Notes: generated by a model not told the origin, from the letters alone. A stretch of DNA of 64,000 bases from Arthrobacter sp. ISL-85 (GCF_018613675.1 NZ_JAGGPQ010000007.1:1-64000); one strand, 5' to 3'; positions 8,918-18,667 are shown, numbered from the stretch's first letter. A program made the numbers and translations.

Positions 8918-10409
8918 CACGGACCACCTTTTCGTTCAGCGCGTTCAGGAAATCGGCGGACCAGTGGTCAACGTCGTGGTCCAGGATCTGGCGGCGCATG
9001 GACCGCATGCGCCGGGAGGCTTCGCGGGGACTGAGTTCGACGGCGGCCATGATGGTGTTCTTGAGGCCTGCAATATCGTGCGGGTTGATCAGCAGGGCCT
9101 GCTTGAGCTGGTCCGCTGCGCCGGCGAATTCACTCAGCACCAGGGCGCCGTCGTTGTTGTTGCGGGCGGTGACATATTCCTTGGCTACGAGATTCATTCC
9201 GTCGCGCAGGGCGGTGACCAGCATGACGTCAGCCGCCAGGTACAACGCCACCATCTCCTCCACCGGGTAGCTGTGGTGCAGGTAGCGGACGGCCGTGTTT
9301 TCGAGGGTGTCGTAGGTGCCGTTGATGTGTCCGACGGTGCCTTCCACCTCCTCGCGCAGGAGCCGGTACTGTTCCACGCGCTCGCGGCTGGGGGAGGCCA
9401 CCTGGATCAGGGTTGCATCGCCCACCGTGAGGCGGCCGTCCGACAGGAGCTCCTCGAAGGCCTTCAGCCGGTGGCGGATGCCCTTGGTGTAATCCAGGCG
9501 GTCCACCCCGAGCAGGATGGTCTTGGGGTTGCCCAGGTCCTGCCGGATCTGCCGGGCGCGTTCGATGATGTCCGGCCTGGCAGCGAGCTCGCTGATCTGC
9601 TTGACGTCGATGGAGATGGGGAAGGCCTGCGCCCGGGCGATGTGGGTCAGCTGGCCGGTGTGGTCCTTGACGTGCACCTGCTGCTGCTTGACGCTGGCGC
9701 CCAGGAAGCGGCGGGCAGACCGCATGAAGTTCCCCGCGTCGCTGGGCCGCTGGAAGCCCACCAGGTCCGCGCCCAGCAGGCCGTCGATGATGGCCTGGCG
9801 CCAGGGGAGCTGGGCGAAGATTTCAGGCGGCGGGAACGGAATGTGGTTGAAGAACCCGATCCGGAGGTCCGGCCGTGCTTCGCGGAGCATCCGGGGCACC
9901 AGCTGCAGCTGGTAGTCCTGGACCCACACAGTGGCGCCCTGGTCCGCGTGGCGCACCACGGCGTCGGCGAACCTGCGGTTGACCCTGCGGTACGCGTCCC
10001 ACCAGGTCCGGTGGAATTCCGGCGGCGCGATGACGTCGTGGTACAGCGGCCAGAGGGTGGCGTTGGAGAAGCCCTCGTAATACAGCTCCACGTCATCGGT
10101 GCTGAGCTGGACCGGAACAAGATCCATGCCGCCGTGGCTGAACGGCTTGACGGTCTCGTCCGGGGCCCCGTGCCAGCCGACCCAGGCTCCGTCGGTCTTG
10201 GTCATCATCGGTGCGAGGGCGGTCACCAGGCCCCCGGGCGACCGGCGCCAGCCAGATCCGTCGTCGCTGTCGTCCCCTGGCGCCACGCGGTCCACGGGCA
10301 GCCTGTTGGAGACCACCATGAAGTCGTACTTGGGATGGCCGGCGTGGCCGGAACCTGAGCCGGCGGCCGTAGCTGTTCCGGCTGGTTTTTCCTGGACGGG
10401 TGTTTGCAT
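8907..10409 (-). CDS. otsA: Trehalose-6-phosphate synthase
   Basis: 500-residue GT20 glycosyltransferase making trehalose 6-phosphate from a nucleotide-glucose and glucose 6-phosphate in the cytosol. Family blocks in order: VVSNRLPVDR, SPGGLVTAL, WVGWHGAP, YEGFSNATLWPLYHD, VQDYQLQLVP, IGFFNHIPFPPPEIF, LLGVDRLDYTKGI, VMLVTALRDGMNLVAKEYV and LVLSEFAGAA. A 30-residue low-complexity N-terminal extension (Gly/Ser/Ala) precedes the domain. First gene of an otsA-otsB operon with overlapping ends. It is divergent from the DsbA-like gene over a 178-bp intergenic region, in which I see no clear operator. Confidence 0.97.
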   Translation of the reverse strand: MQTPVQEKPAGTATAAGSGSGHAGHPKYDFMVVSNRLPVDRVAPGDDSDDGSGWRRSPGGLVTALAPMMTKTDGAWVGWHGAPDETVKPFSHGGMDLVPVQLSTDDVELYYEGFSNATLWPLYHDVIAPPEFHRTWWDAYRRVNRRFADAVVRHADQGATVWVQDYQLQLVPRMLREARPDLRIGFFNHIPFPPPEIFAQLPWRQAIIDGLLGADLVGFQRPSDAGNFMRSARRFLGASVKQQQVHVKDHTGQLTHIARAQAFPISIDVKQISELAARPDIIERARQIRQDLGNPKTILLGVDRLDYTKGIRHRLKAFEELLSDGRLTVGDATLIQVASPSRERVEQYRLLREEVEGTVGHINGTYDTLENTAVRYLHHSYPVEEMVALYLAADVMLVTALRDGMNLVAKEYVTARNNNDGALVLSEFAGAADQLKQALLINPHDIAGLKNTIMAAVELSPREASRRMRSMRRQILDHDVDHWSADFLNALNEKVVRDDS

Positions 10410-10587
10410 TGCGGCCCCCTGGGGTTGCTTGTGCCTCTAAGCCACCCTAGCCGGACGGAATCATCGGGGCTATTCGTCCGTTGGTCAACCCGGAGGAATA
10501 GTTGAACCCGCAAGCTCTCAGCTTTGTCCCCTAAAATGTTGGGGTGCCACCAAGTGGTCCCCCTTCGTCGACCGACCCAAGGAACTC

Positions 10588-11475
10588 ATGAGCCCCGCAA
10601 ACGAAGTACGTAAGTCCAAGGCTGAGCGAACCGCGGAGGCGCGGGAAAAAGCGCGCCTGATCCGGGAAGCGCAGGTAAAGAAGGACAAGCGCAACAAGCT
10701 GCTGATCGGCTGGGGCATCGTGGCGGCAGTCGTGGCCATCCTGGTGGTGGTGGCGCTGGTGGTCACCAACAGCCTCAAGCAGAACGGGCCGGTTGCGGAC
10801 CAGGGGCCCGTCCCCGCCAACGCCAACGTGCATGGCGGAGTTACCCTGCTGGCCAATACGGGCATTGCCAAGACGGAACCCGCAACGGTTGACGCGGCCT
10901 CCGTGGGAGACGCCCCGAAGACTCCGCCCGCCGAGGTAGTGGCCCCGGGCGCCGAGGCGGAGGCCGGCAAGCCGGTGAAGGTGGTCCTCTACGTCGACTT
11001 CATTTGCCCTGTCTGCAAGAACTTCGAGAGCCAGTACAACGACCAGCTCACCTCGCTGCGCAACGACGGCAAGATCACTGTGGAGTATCGTCCCCTGGGC
11101 TTCCTGGACAGCCGGTCAAGCACCAACTACTCGTCCCGCGCAGCGAACGCGGCAGCCTGCGTGGCCAACACGGCACCGGAAAAGTACGCCGACTACTTCA
11201 ACGCCCTGTACGCCCAGCAGCCCGCGGAAGGCAGTGCCGGCCTCTCCGACAATGACCTGAAGAAGATGGCGTCCGACATGGGCGTCAACATTGGTTCCTG
11301 CGTGGATGACAAGACCTACCGCCCGTACGTGAAGTACACGACGAAGGAAGCAGCGGCCATCGGCGTGACCGGTACCCCCACCGTGTTCGTGGACGGCAAG
11401 CAGTGGGGCAAGGGGGACAGTGCGCAGACGCCGTTCCCTGACTTCCTGCAGGCAGCCATCGCGGCCAAGGGTTAA
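10588..11475 (+). CDS. Membrane-anchored DsbA-like thioredoxin-fold protein
   Basis: 295 residues. A highly charged cytosolic N-terminus (about 50 residues, many Lys/Arg/Glu) is followed by one membrane segment (about residues 51-73, WGIVAAVVAILVVVALVV), a Pro/Ala-rich linker and an extracytoplasmic DsbA/thioredoxin_4 domain. The active site is VDFICPVCKNFE, a CPVC motif. The cis-Pro loop is TGTPTVFVDGKQWG, and an extra Cys pair (AACVANT, GSCVDD) may form a structural disulphide. It should catalyse disulphide formation or exchange outside the membrane. ATG 10588 has AAGGAA 6 nt upstream. A terminator hairpin follows at 11491-11531. Substrates cannot be inferred. Confidence 0.9.
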   Translation: MSPANEVRKSKAERTAEAREKARLIREAQVKKDKRNKLLIGWGIVAAVVAILVVVALVVTNSLKQNGPVADQGPVPANANVHGGVTLLANTGIAKTEPATVDAASVGDAPKTPPAEVVAPGAEAEAGKPVKVVLYVDFICPVCKNFESQYNDQLTSLRNDGKITVEYRPLGFLDSRSSTNYSSRAANAAACVANTAPEKYADYFNALYAQQPAEGSAGLSDNDLKKMASDMGVNIGSCVDDKTYRPYVKYTTKEAAAIGVTGTPTVFVDGKQWGKGDSAQTPFPDFLQAAIAAKG

Positions 11476-11490
11476 AGGCCACAATCCCAG

Positions 11491-11531
11491 GCAAGGGCCC
11501 GCTCCGGATCCTCTCCGGGGCGGGCCCTTGC
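11491..11531 (+). terminator. Terminator after the DsbA-like gene
   Basis: Perfect 11-bp arms GCAAGGGCCCG (11491-11501) and CGGGCCCTTGC (11521-11531), with extra pairing (CTCCGGA/TCTCCGG) extending into the loop. It lies 15 nt after the stop. No T run follows. Confidence 0.75.
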
Positions 11532-11624
11532 CGCGTCTGCCACCGGTGCCGGCGCGTTTTTACGCCCGGCAGGAGTTGGGCTACCCTTATCTAGCGCCTT
11601 CCGGGCGCACGCCCCCAGGGGCAC

Positions 11625-11701
11625 GCCTCCTTAGCTCAGTTGGCCAGAGCACCGCTCTTGTAAAGCGGGGGTCGTCGGTTCGAATCCGACAGGGGGCTCC
11701 A
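11625..11701 (+). tRNA. tRNA-Thr (anticodon TGT)
   Basis: 77-nt cloverleaf. Acceptor GCCTCCT pairs with AGGGGGC. The D-arm is TAGCTCAGTTGG. Anticodon stem CCGCT/AGCGG closes the loop CTTGTAA, giving anticodon TGT. T-arm GTCGG-TTCGAAT-CCGAC. Discriminator T and an encoded CCA. It reads ACA and, by wobble, other Thr codons. A plus-strand open frame running through it is not a gene. Confidence 0.97.
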
Positions 11702-11769
11702 CGCAACCTCCGGGTCTAAGCTGGATCCATCCGAATAATCAGCCTGCTGACTAAAGGAGGATGGGTGCC

Positions 11770-12195
11770 ATGCCCAAGACCGGCAAGAACGACCATGCCC
11801 GCAAGGACGAGCTTCCCTCGACCCTGCAGCGTTCTGATCAGAAGGCCCAGGACACGTTCGCGAAGACCTACGACTCGGCAATTGAGTCCTACGACGACGA
11901 CGAACAACGCGCTGCCCGCGCAGCCTACGCCTCCCTGAAGCACAGCTATGAGAAGGTGGGCGATCACTGGGAGCCCAAGGAAAAGCGCGGCCCATCGGAC
12001 AAGCGCGCGGAACAGGGCATCCGTTCATCCAAACCCACCGCCGGCGGAGTCGATGCCAACGCCTCCAAGGAGCACCTTTACAAGCTGGCTAAGGAACTGG
12101 ACGTCAAGGGCCGTTCGAAGATGGATAAGGACCAGCTGGTGGACGCTCTCCAAAAGGCCAACGACGCCGCCACCCGCAAAGCCCGCCGCAAATAG
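11770..12195 (+). CDS. ChaB-like protein with C-terminal Rho_N/SAP-like domain
   Basis: 141-residue, very hydrophilic protein. Residues about 10-60 (ELPSTLQRSDQKAQDTFAKT ... AYASLKHSYEKVGDHW) match the ChaB pattern: paired helices with LPxxxQ at the start and SLKxxYEKxGDxW at the end. After a charged linker, about residues 100-135 (LYKLAKELDVKGRSKMDKDQ) form a Rho N-terminal/SAP-like helix-extended-loop-helix, a nucleic-acid-binding module, followed by a basic tail RKARRK. ATG 11770 is 9 nt after AAAGGAGG; the in-frame ATG 11761 abuts that site and is too close. Function of the fusion is unknown, and ChaB is only loosely tied to cation transport. DNA or RNA binding is inference. Confidence 0.8.
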   Translation: MPKTGKNDHARKDELPSTLQRSDQKAQDTFAKTYDSAIESYDDDEQRAARAAYASLKHSYEKVGDHWEPKEKRGPSDKRAEQGIRSSKPTAGGVDANASKEHLYKLAKELDVKGRSKMDKDQLVDALQKANDAATRKARRK

Positions 12196-12279
12196 CCTCG
12201 GCTCTTGCCGTCCTGCCGTCCAAGGTGTCGAATCAGAGGACACGTTCGGTCCGGTCGGCAATGATGCCAGGAGGTTCCA

Positions 12280-14451
12280 ATGTCGGTGAAGAGCACCAGG
12301 GAGTCGGCGCGGGCGGCAGGCGGCAGGAACGGGCCTGACGCCAAGCGGGCCGAGCATGCCGCCGGCATCGCAGCGCTGGACCCGGCCCTGATTCGGAATG
12401 TGGCCCTGGTGGGGCACTCCGGCGCTGGGAAGACCATGCTGATCGAGGCGCTGCTCGCAGCCAACGGCATGATTACCCGCAAAGGCTCCATCGCGGACGG
12501 GTCGACGGTCAGCGACTCGGATCCGGCAGCGGTGCACCAGCAACGCTCGGTCACGCTGTCCCTGGTGCCGCTGATGGTTGACGACATGAAAGTGAACCTC
12601 CTGGACACCCCCGGCTACCCGGACTTCATTGGGGAGCTGCGGGCGGGGCTGAGGGCCTCGGATGCCGCCCTTTTTGTGGTCTCCGCCGTCGATGGCATCG
12701 ACGCGACCACCACCGCGCTGTGGGCCGAGTGCGCGCAGATGTTGCTGCCGCGCGCCGTCGTGATCACGCGGATGGACCATCCGCGGGCAAATTACGACGC
12801 CGCCCTGGCCGCCTGCCAGAAAGCATTCGGCGACGGCGTCCTGCCGTTGTGCGTCCCGGTGTGGACAGAAGGCGCGGCCACCGGCCTGCTGGGCCTGCTG
12901 TCCCGGGAGGTGACGGATTACTCCTCCGGAGACGCGTCACCCGAAGTCCGGCCGGCAGCCCCGGAGGACCTTGCTGCCGCCGCGGGCGCCAGGGGTGCCC
13001 TCATCGAGGGCATCATTGCCGAAAGCGAAGACGAGACGCTGATGGACCGCTACCTGGAAGGAGAAGACATCGACACCGCGGTGCTCACGGCGGACCTGGA
13101 AACCGCCGTCGCCCAGGGCTCGTTCTTTCCCGTCCTGCCCACGTCCGCCGTCACCGGGCTTGGCACCGCGGAGCTGCTCGACGTGCTGGTGCGCGCCTTC
13201 CCGGCACCGCCGGAGCGCAGCCTGCCGGACCTGACCGGCCTCGACGGGGAACCGGCCGCAAGCCTTGCCTGCGATCCCACCGGCCCGCTCGCCGCCGAGG
13301 TGGTGCGCACCTCCAACGATCCCTTCCTGGGCCGCATCTGCCTGGTGCGGGTCTTTTCAGGGACACTGCGCGAGGACTCTCCGGTCCACGTGGGCGGCCA
13401 CGGCCTGGCTGACCGCGGGCACCAGGACCATGACACGGATGAACGGGTCACCCATATCTACTCACCGCTCGGCGCCAGCCTGCGCCCGGTTCCCTACTGT
13501 GTGGCCGGGGACATTTGTACCCTGGCGAAGATCGGCAGCGCCGAAACCGGGGACACCATTTCCGCCCGGGAAAGCCCGCTGCTGCTGGCCACGTGGGAGA
13601 TGCCCGAACCGCTGCTGCCGGTTGCGGTGGCAGCGGATTCCCGCAGCGACGAGGACGCGCTGGCCCGCAGCCTGGGCCGGACAGCGGCGGGAGATCCCAC
13701 CCTGCGGGTGGAGCGGAACGCTGAGACGCACCAGCTGGTGCTGTGGTGCATGGGCGAAGCGCACGCCGACGTGGTCCTGGACCGGCTCCGCGAACAGGGC
13801 GTGAAGCTGCATACCGTGGATGTGGTGACACCGCTCCGGGAAACCTTCGTTGGCCCCGCTGCCGGCCACGGGCGCCACGTCAAACAGTCCGGCGGCCACG
13901 GCCAGTACGCCGTCTGCGATATCGACGTCGAACCGCTGGCGCGCGGCGGCGGGTTCGAATTCGTGGACAAGACGGTGGGCGGCGTTATTCCGGGAACGTT
14001 CATCCCGTCCATCGAAAAAGGAGTCCGGGCACAAATGGAGAGGGGGGTGTCAGCGGGTTTTCCCGTGGTGGACCTTCGCGTGACCCTGGTGGGCGGCAAG
14101 GCCCACAGCGTGGATTCCTCCGATGCGGCCTTCCAGGCGGCGGGGTCCCTGGCGCTGCGCGAAGCGGCGGCCGCGGGAAAGATCCAGCTCCTGGAACCGG
14201 TGTCCTCGGTGTCCATCACCGTTGCCGACGAACATGTGGGCACCGTGATGAGCGATTTGTCCGGCCGGCGTGGACGCCTCACCGGCACTACTTCCTCCGG
14301 CGAAGGTCTGACGGAGATCAGCGCGGAGGTTCCTGACCAGGAACTCCTGCGGTATGCAGTGGAACTCCGGGCCTTGACGGCAGGCACCGGCCGGTTCCGG
14401 CGGCAGTACCTGCGCCATGAGCCGGTTCCCCCGAATTTCAGCCCGTCCTGA
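12280..14451 (+). CDS. fusA2: Elongation factor G-like protein (EF-G2 type)
   Basis: 723-residue translational GTPase paralogue with all EF-G domains. G1 P-loop GHSGAGKT is intact near residue 45. G3 is DTPGYPDF, so the catalytic His of canonical DTPGH is Tyr. G4 reads TRMD instead of NKxD, and the switch I RGITI is replaced by RSVTL. Domain IV contains GGHGQYAVCDIDVEPL and GVIPGTFIPSIEKGV; domain V ends the protein. This is the EF-G2 type seen in actinobacteria, where the mycobacterial homologue is reported to lack ribosome-dependent GTPase activity. Probably not the main translocase. ATG 12280 has AGGAGG 6 nt upstream. The MFS gene follows after 36 nt, so the two may be co-transcribed. Confidence 0.9.
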   Translation: MSVKSTRESARAAGGRNGPDAKRAEHAAGIAALDPALIRNVALVGHSGAGKTMLIEALLAANGMITRKGSIADGSTVSDSDPAAVHQQRSVTLSLVPLMVDDMKVNLLDTPGYPDFIGELRAGLRASDAALFVVSAVDGIDATTTALWAECAQMLLPRAVVITRMDHPRANYDAALAACQKAFGDGVLPLCVPVWTEGAATGLLGLLSREVTDYSSGDASPEVRPAAPEDLAAAAGARGALIEGIIAESEDETLMDRYLEGEDIDTAVLTADLETAVAQGSFFPVLPTSAVTGLGTAELLDVLVRAFPAPPERSLPDLTGLDGEPAASLACDPTGPLAAEVVRTSNDPFLGRICLVRVFSGTLREDSPVHVGGHGLADRGHQDHDTDERVTHIYSPLGASLRPVPYCVAGDICTLAKIGSAETGDTISARESPLLLATWEMPEPLLPVAVAADSRSDEDALARSLGRTAAGDPTLRVERNAETHQLVLWCMGEAHADVVLDRLREQGVKLHTVDVVTPLRETFVGPAAGHGRHVKQSGGHGQYAVCDIDVEPLARGGGFEFVDKTVGGVIPGTFIPSIEKGVRAQMERGVSAGFPVVDLRVTLVGGKAHSVDSSDAAFQAAGSLALREAAAAGKIQLLEPVSSVSITVADEHVGTVMSDLSGRRGRLTGTTSSGEGLTEISAEVPDQELLRYAVELRALTAGTGRFRRQYLRHEPVPPNFSPS

Positions 14452-14487
14452 TTCCTGCCAGGAAACCGACATAAAGGGCGCACCATT

Positions 14488-15738
14488 GTGAACGCCGCAG
14501 CACGAAAGATCCAAAATATTTACCTGACGCTGACGTTGGGAAACACCCTTGCGGCGTCGTTCATCTGGGGAATCAACACACTCTTCCTGCTCGATGCCGG
14601 GCTCACCAACCTGGAGGCCTTCGCCGCGAACGCGTTCTTCACGGCCGGGATGGTCCTCTTCGAAGTGCCCACCGGGGTGGTGGCGGACAGCTGGGGACGC
14701 CGCACGTCCTTCCTGCTTGGCACCGTGACCCTGGCCGCATCCACGTACCTCTACTACCTGCTGTGGCAGGTGTCGGCACCGTTCTGGTGGTGGGCAGCGG
14801 TGTCTGCGCTGCTGGGCCTTGGCTTCACCTTCTTCTCGGGGGCAGTGGAAGCCTGGCTGGTGGACGCACTGCACTTCTCCGGCTACGACGGCGGCCTGGA
14901 AGCCGTCCTGGGCCGGGGCCAAATGGTTTCCGGCATCGCCATGCTGGCCGGATCGGTAGCGGGCGGTGTCATCGCCCAGGCCACGAACCTGGGCGTGCCT
15001 TTCCTGCTGCGCGTCGCGGTGCTGGTGGCAATGTTCGCTGTGGCCTTCCTGCTCATGCGCGACGTCGGCTTCACCCCGGAGCGTTCGGCCCACCCACTGC
15101 AGGCCACGCGGGCAGTCCTGCAGGCGTCGGTGGACGGCGGGCTGAGGAACCCGCCCGTGCGGTTCATGATGCTGGCTGCCCCGTTCACCGAGGGCGTGGG
15201 ATTCTACGTTTTTTACGCCCTCCAGCCCTACCTGCTGCAGCTCTTCGGTGATCCCAAGGCCTACGCCATCGCAGGCCTGGCAGCGGCCATCGTTGCCGGC
15301 GCGGACATCGTGGGCGGCTGGCTGGCTCCGCTGGTGCGCCGGCTGGTCCGCCGGCGCACCACGGTGCTGGTCGCCTCCACTGTGGCCAGCTCGGTGGTCC
15401 TGGTGGCGCTCCTGGCCACCCACATCTTTTGGCTCGCCCTGGTGCTCCTGGCGCTTTGGGCAGTGGTTGCCTCCGCCGGCACCCCGGTGCGCCAGGCGTA
15501 CCTTAACGACATGATTGCCTCGAAGCAGCGGGCCACCGTCCTAAGCTTCGCCTCGCTGATGGGGTCCAGTGGGGGAGTGGTGGTGCAACCGCTGCTCGGC
15601 AGGACCGCGGACCTCTACGGCTACCCGGCATCGCTGGCCCTGGGCGGCGCCGTACAGCTGCTGGCGGCACCCTTCATCCTGTTGAGCCGGCGGCGGCGCT
15701 CGCCGGCAGACGTTGCCACCGGCCTGGCTGCGAGCTGA
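14488..15738 (+). CDS. MFS transporter
   Basis: 416-residue integral membrane protein with about 12 hydrophobic helices. The loop 2-3 signature is VPTGVVADSWGRRTSFLLG (residues about 58-76). Mid-protein it has a charged cytoplasmic loop and a second-half LAPLVRRLVRRRTT. The C-terminus is Arg-rich. Family members export drugs or small metabolites; no substrate can be named. GTG 14488 starts the frame 36 nt after the EF-G2 gene, with AAAGGGCG upstream as a weak ribosome site. A shared bidirectional terminator (15775-15824) follows. Confidence 0.88.
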   Translation: MNAAARKIQNIYLTLTLGNTLAASFIWGINTLFLLDAGLTNLEAFAANAFFTAGMVLFEVPTGVVADSWGRRTSFLLGTVTLAASTYLYYLLWQVSAPFWWWAAVSALLGLGFTFFSGAVEAWLVDALHFSGYDGGLEAVLGRGQMVSGIAMLAGSVAGGVIAQATNLGVPFLLRVAVLVAMFAVAFLLMRDVGFTPERSAHPLQATRAVLQASVDGGLRNPPVRFMMLAAPFTEGVGFYVFYALQPYLLQLFGDPKAYAIAGLAAAIVAGADIVGGWLAPLVRRLVRRRTTVLVASTVASSVVLVALLATHIFWLALVLLALWAVVASAGTPVRQAYLNDMIASKQRATVLSFASLMGSSGGVVVQPLLGRTADLYGYPASLALGGAVQLLAAPFILLSRRRRSPADVATGLAAS

Positions 15739-15774
15739 GCAGTTGCCTGGAAATGCTGCAGGAGCCGGACGCAG

Positions 15775-15824
15775 TGAGGGCCCCGCCCGGCCTGGACCGA
15801 AATCCAGGCCGGGCGAGGCCCTCA
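15775..15824. terminator. Bidirectional terminator between MFS and mmsB genes
   Basis: 22-bp nearly perfect stem (15775-15796 with 15803-15824) around the loop CCGAAA, between two convergent genes. It can serve both strands. Confidence 0.9.
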
Positions 15825-15846
15825 GGTGCACATGTGGCTGCGGGGG

Positions 15847-17127
15847 TTACTTGATGCCTGCATCCACGGTTTCGCTGGCCGCCGGAGCGGGCTTCTCCTG
15901 TGCCGGCGGGGGGCTGGTCTTGAGCTTGAAGCGCTTTCCAAGGTCGCCGCCGCCTCCGCTGCGGTTCTTGTTGAAGATGTCGAAGCCGACGGCGACAAGG
16001 AGCACCAAGCCCTTGATGAGCTGCTGGTAGTCAGTGCCCAGGCCCAGGATGGACATGCCGTTGTTGAGCACGCCCATGATGAGGCCACCGATCATGGCTC
16101 CCGCCACGGTCCCGATGCCGCCGGTGACCGCGGCGCCGCCAATGAAAGCCGCGGCGATGGAATCCAGCTCGAAGCCGGTTCCGCCGGCGGGTTGCGCGGA
16201 GTTGAGCCGGGCGGTGAAGACGAGGCCCGCCAAGGCGGAGAGGACACCCATGTTCACGAAGAGCCGGAACGTGACCGCCTTGGTCTTGATGCCTGACAGC
16301 TCGGCTGCGTGGAGGTTGCCGCCAATGGCGTACGTGTGGCGCCCGAAGACGCTGTTGTTCATGAGGGCGGTGTACGCGATCACCAAGGCGGCCAGGACCA
16401 CCAGGACAATGGGGGTACCCCGGTAGGACGCCAGCAGGAACGTGATGATGAGCATGAGCAGCGACGTGAAAGCGGTCTTGATGATGAACCAGACCAGCGG
16501 CTCGCTTTCGAGATCGAACTTCCGGCGGATCCTGCGCTCCTTGAATGCCTGGATCAGCAGGGCTGCTGTTGCCCCGACACCGAGGATGACGGTGAGCCAC
16601 TCCAGGACGGAGGTGCCGCCGGTGAGGTCGGGAAGGAAGCCGCCGCCCAGGGCCCGCAGTTCCGCAGGGAAGGGGGTGATCTGCTGGTTCTTGAGGGTGA
16701 TGAGCGTCAGCCCGCGGAAAATCAGCATGCCCGCCAGTGTGACGATGAAGGCCGGGATCCCCACGTAGGCGATCCAGTAGCCCTGCCAGGCTCCGACCAG
16801 GGCGCCGACCAGCAGGCAGGCGGGGATGGCAGCCCACCACGGCCAGCCCCAGTGCACGATCATGACGCCGGCCACGGCGCCGATGAACCCGGCCACCGAC
16901 CCGACGGAAAGGTCGATGTGCCCGGCGATGATCACCATCACCATGCCGATCGCCAGGATAAGGATGTAGCTGTTCTGGACCACCAGGTTGGTGACGTTCT
17001 GCGGCTCCAGCAGGATCCCGCCGGTCAGTCCCTGGAACAGCAGGACGATCAGGATCAGGGCAACGAAGATGCCCACCTGGCGCAGGCGGCTTGTGAGGAA
17101 TCCAAGCGATTCTCTGAGGGCGGACAT
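15847..17127 (-). CDS. mmsB: Monosaccharide ABC transporter permease
   Basis: 426-residue permease of the CUT2 (RbsC/XylH/GguB) family with about 10-11 membrane helices. It carries VMVIIAGHIDLSVGSVAGF (residues about 58-76) and the family pattern LNSAQPAGGTGFELDSIAA with GGAAVTGGIGTV near the C-terminus. The long charged cytosolic insert around residues 190-210 is usual for the MmsB/GguB subgroup. Last gene of chvE-mmsA-mmsB; 4 nt separate it from mmsA. The cluster is divergent from araBDA and shares its operator sequence, so L-arabinose (perhaps xylose or galactose too) is the likely cargo. Confidence 0.93.
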   Translation of the reverse strand: MSALRESLGFLTSRLRQVGIFVALILIVLLFQGLTGGILLEPQNVTNLVVQNSYILILAIGMVMVIIAGHIDLSVGSVAGFIGAVAGVMIVHWGWPWWAAIPACLLVGALVGAWQGYWIAYVGIPAFIVTLAGMLIFRGLTLITLKNQQITPFPAELRALGGGFLPDLTGGTSVLEWLTVILGVGATAALLIQAFKERRIRRKFDLESEPLVWFIIKTAFTSLLMLIITFLLASYRGTPIVLVVLAALVIAYTALMNNSVFGRHTYAIGGNLHAAELSGIKTKAVTFRLFVNMGVLSALAGLVFTARLNSAQPAGGTGFELDSIAAAFIGGAAVTGGIGTVAGAMIGGLIMGVLNNGMSILGLGTDYQQLIKGLVLLVAVGFDIFNKNRSGGGGDLGKRFKLKTSPPPAQEKPAPAASETVDAGIK

Positions 17128-17131
17128 GTCG

Positions 17132-18667
17132 CTATTCCTTCTCTTTGGTCATGTAGTGCATCAAAGTTTCCTGGGTGGCCTCGGCGATGGGTACTTCACC
17201 TGTAATGTGCCCGGCGGCGAGGGTGTAGATGCGGTCGCAGATGCCCAGGAGTTCCGGCAGTTCGGAGGAAATCACAATCACTGCTTTTCCTTCGGCCGCC
17301 AGTTTGGCGATGATCGTGTAGATCTCGTATTTGGCGCCAACATCGATTCCGCGTGTGGGTTCATCAAGGATGAGCACGTCCGGGTCCGAGAACATCCATT
17401 TGCTCAGCACCACCTTTTGCTGGTTTCCACCGGAGAGCTTGCCGGTGATGGCGGCCACGGAAGGCGCTTTGATGTTCATGCTCTTGCGGTAGCCGTTGGC
17501 CACCACGGTTTCCTGGTTCTTGTCCACAAAGCCGCGTTTGGCGAGCTTGCGCAGTGCTGCCAGGGAGATGTTCCGCTTGATGTCCTCGATGAGGTTCAGG
17601 CCGTAGTGCTTTCGGTCCTCGGTTGCGTAGGCAATGCCGTGCCTGATGGCATCGGACACCGTGCCGGTGTTGATCTCCTTGCCGTATTTGTAGACCTTGC
17701 CGGAGGTGGCGGTGCCGTAGGTGCGGCCGAAGACACTCATGGCGAGTTCGGTGCGCCCGGCGCCCATCAGTCCTGCCAGCCCAACGACTTCACCCTTCCT
17801 GACGTGCAGGGTGGCGTTGTTGACCACCATCCGGCTGTGGTCCTGGGGGTGGCGCACGGACCAGTCCTCGATCCGCAGGACTTCCTCGCCGATGTTCGGC
17901 TCGCGGTCCGGGTACAGGCTCTCCAGGTCGCGGCCCACCATGCCGCGGATGATCCGTTCCTGCGTGATCTGGCCTTCGTCGAGCCGCAGGGTCTCGATGG
18001 TTTTGCCGTCACGGATGATGGTGACGGCATCCGCCACTTTGCGGATTTCGTTGAGTTTGTGGCTGATGATGATGCTGGTGACCCCCTGGCCCTTCAAATG
18101 GAGGATCAGGTCCAGCAGGTGGCCGGAGTCCTCGTCATTGAGGGCGGCCGTGGGTTCGTCCAGGATCAGCAGTTTCACTTCCTTGGAGAGGGCCTTGGCG
18201 ATTTCCACCAGCTGCTGCTTGCCCACGCTGATGTGCTGCACGGGGGTGACCGGGTTTTCGTCGAGCCCGACGCGGGCCAGGAGTTTTGCAGCCTCAAGGT
18301 TGGTTTTGCGCCAGTCCACCCATCCATTGGTGGCCTGTTCGTTGCCGAGGTAGATGTTCTCGGCGATGGAGAGGTACGGGCTCAACGCCAGTTCCTGGTG
18401 GATGATGACAATTCCGCGCTTCTCGCTGTCCGAGATGCTGGAGAAGTTGCAGGGCTCATTTTCGAAGAGGATCTCCCCGTCGAAGGTGTTGTGTGGATAG
18501 ACGCCGGACAACACTTTCATGAGCGTTGATTTGCCGGCTCCGTTTTCACCGCAGATGGCGTGGACTTCTCCACGGTTCACATCCAGCGTGACGTCCTGAA
18601 GCGCTTTTACGCCGGGGAACGTCTTGGTGATTCCTCGCATTTGGAGAATGGGTGTGTTCATCGTCAA
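17132..18667 (-). CDS. mmsA: Monosaccharide ABC transporter ATP-binding protein
   Basis: 511-residue protein with two fused ABC ATPase domains, as in RbsA/XylG/GguA. Domain 1: Walker [17 protein letters not shown], signature [15 protein letters not shown], Walker [12 protein letters not shown]. Domain 2: degenerate Walker [17 protein letters not shown], signature [14 protein letters not shown], Walker [15 protein letters not shown]. It energises uptake with the MmsB permease. ATG 18667 starts 105 nt after the binding-protein gene; a large hairpin (18722-18762) sits in that gap. Confidence 0.95.
   Translation of the reverse strand: MTMNTPILQMRGITKTFPGVKALQDVTLDVNRGEVHAICGENGAGKSTLMKVLSGVYPHNTFDGEILFENEPCNFSSISDSEKRGIVIIHQELALSPYLSIAENIYLGNEQATNGWVDWRKTNLEAAKLLARVGLDENPVTPVQHISVGKQQLVEIAKALSKEVKLLILDEPTAALNDEDSGHLLDLILHLKGQGVTSIIISHKLNEIRKVADAVTIIRDGKTIETLRLDEGQITQERIIRGMVGRDLESLYPDREPNIGEEVLRIEDWSVRHPQDHSRMVVNNATLHVRKGEVVGLAGLMGAGRTELAMSVFGRTYGTATSGKVYKYGKEINTGTVSDAIRHGIAYATEDRKHYGLNLIEDIKRNISLAALRKLAKRGFVDKNQETVVANGYRKSMNIKAPSVAAITGKLSGGNQQKVVLSKWMFSDPDVLILDEPTRGIDVGAKYEIYTIIAKLAAEGKAVIVISSELPELLGICDRIYTLAAGHITGEVPIAEATQETLMHYMTKEKE

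Noticed and set aside
11420..11719. Plus-strand frame over the tRNA-Thr gene
   Set aside because: It crosses the end of the DsbA-like gene and the tRNA; the translation lacks any motif.
13494..14486. 330-codon minus-strand frame opposite EF-G2
   Set aside because: Arg/Ser/Thr-rich shadow of a supported gene, no ribosome site.
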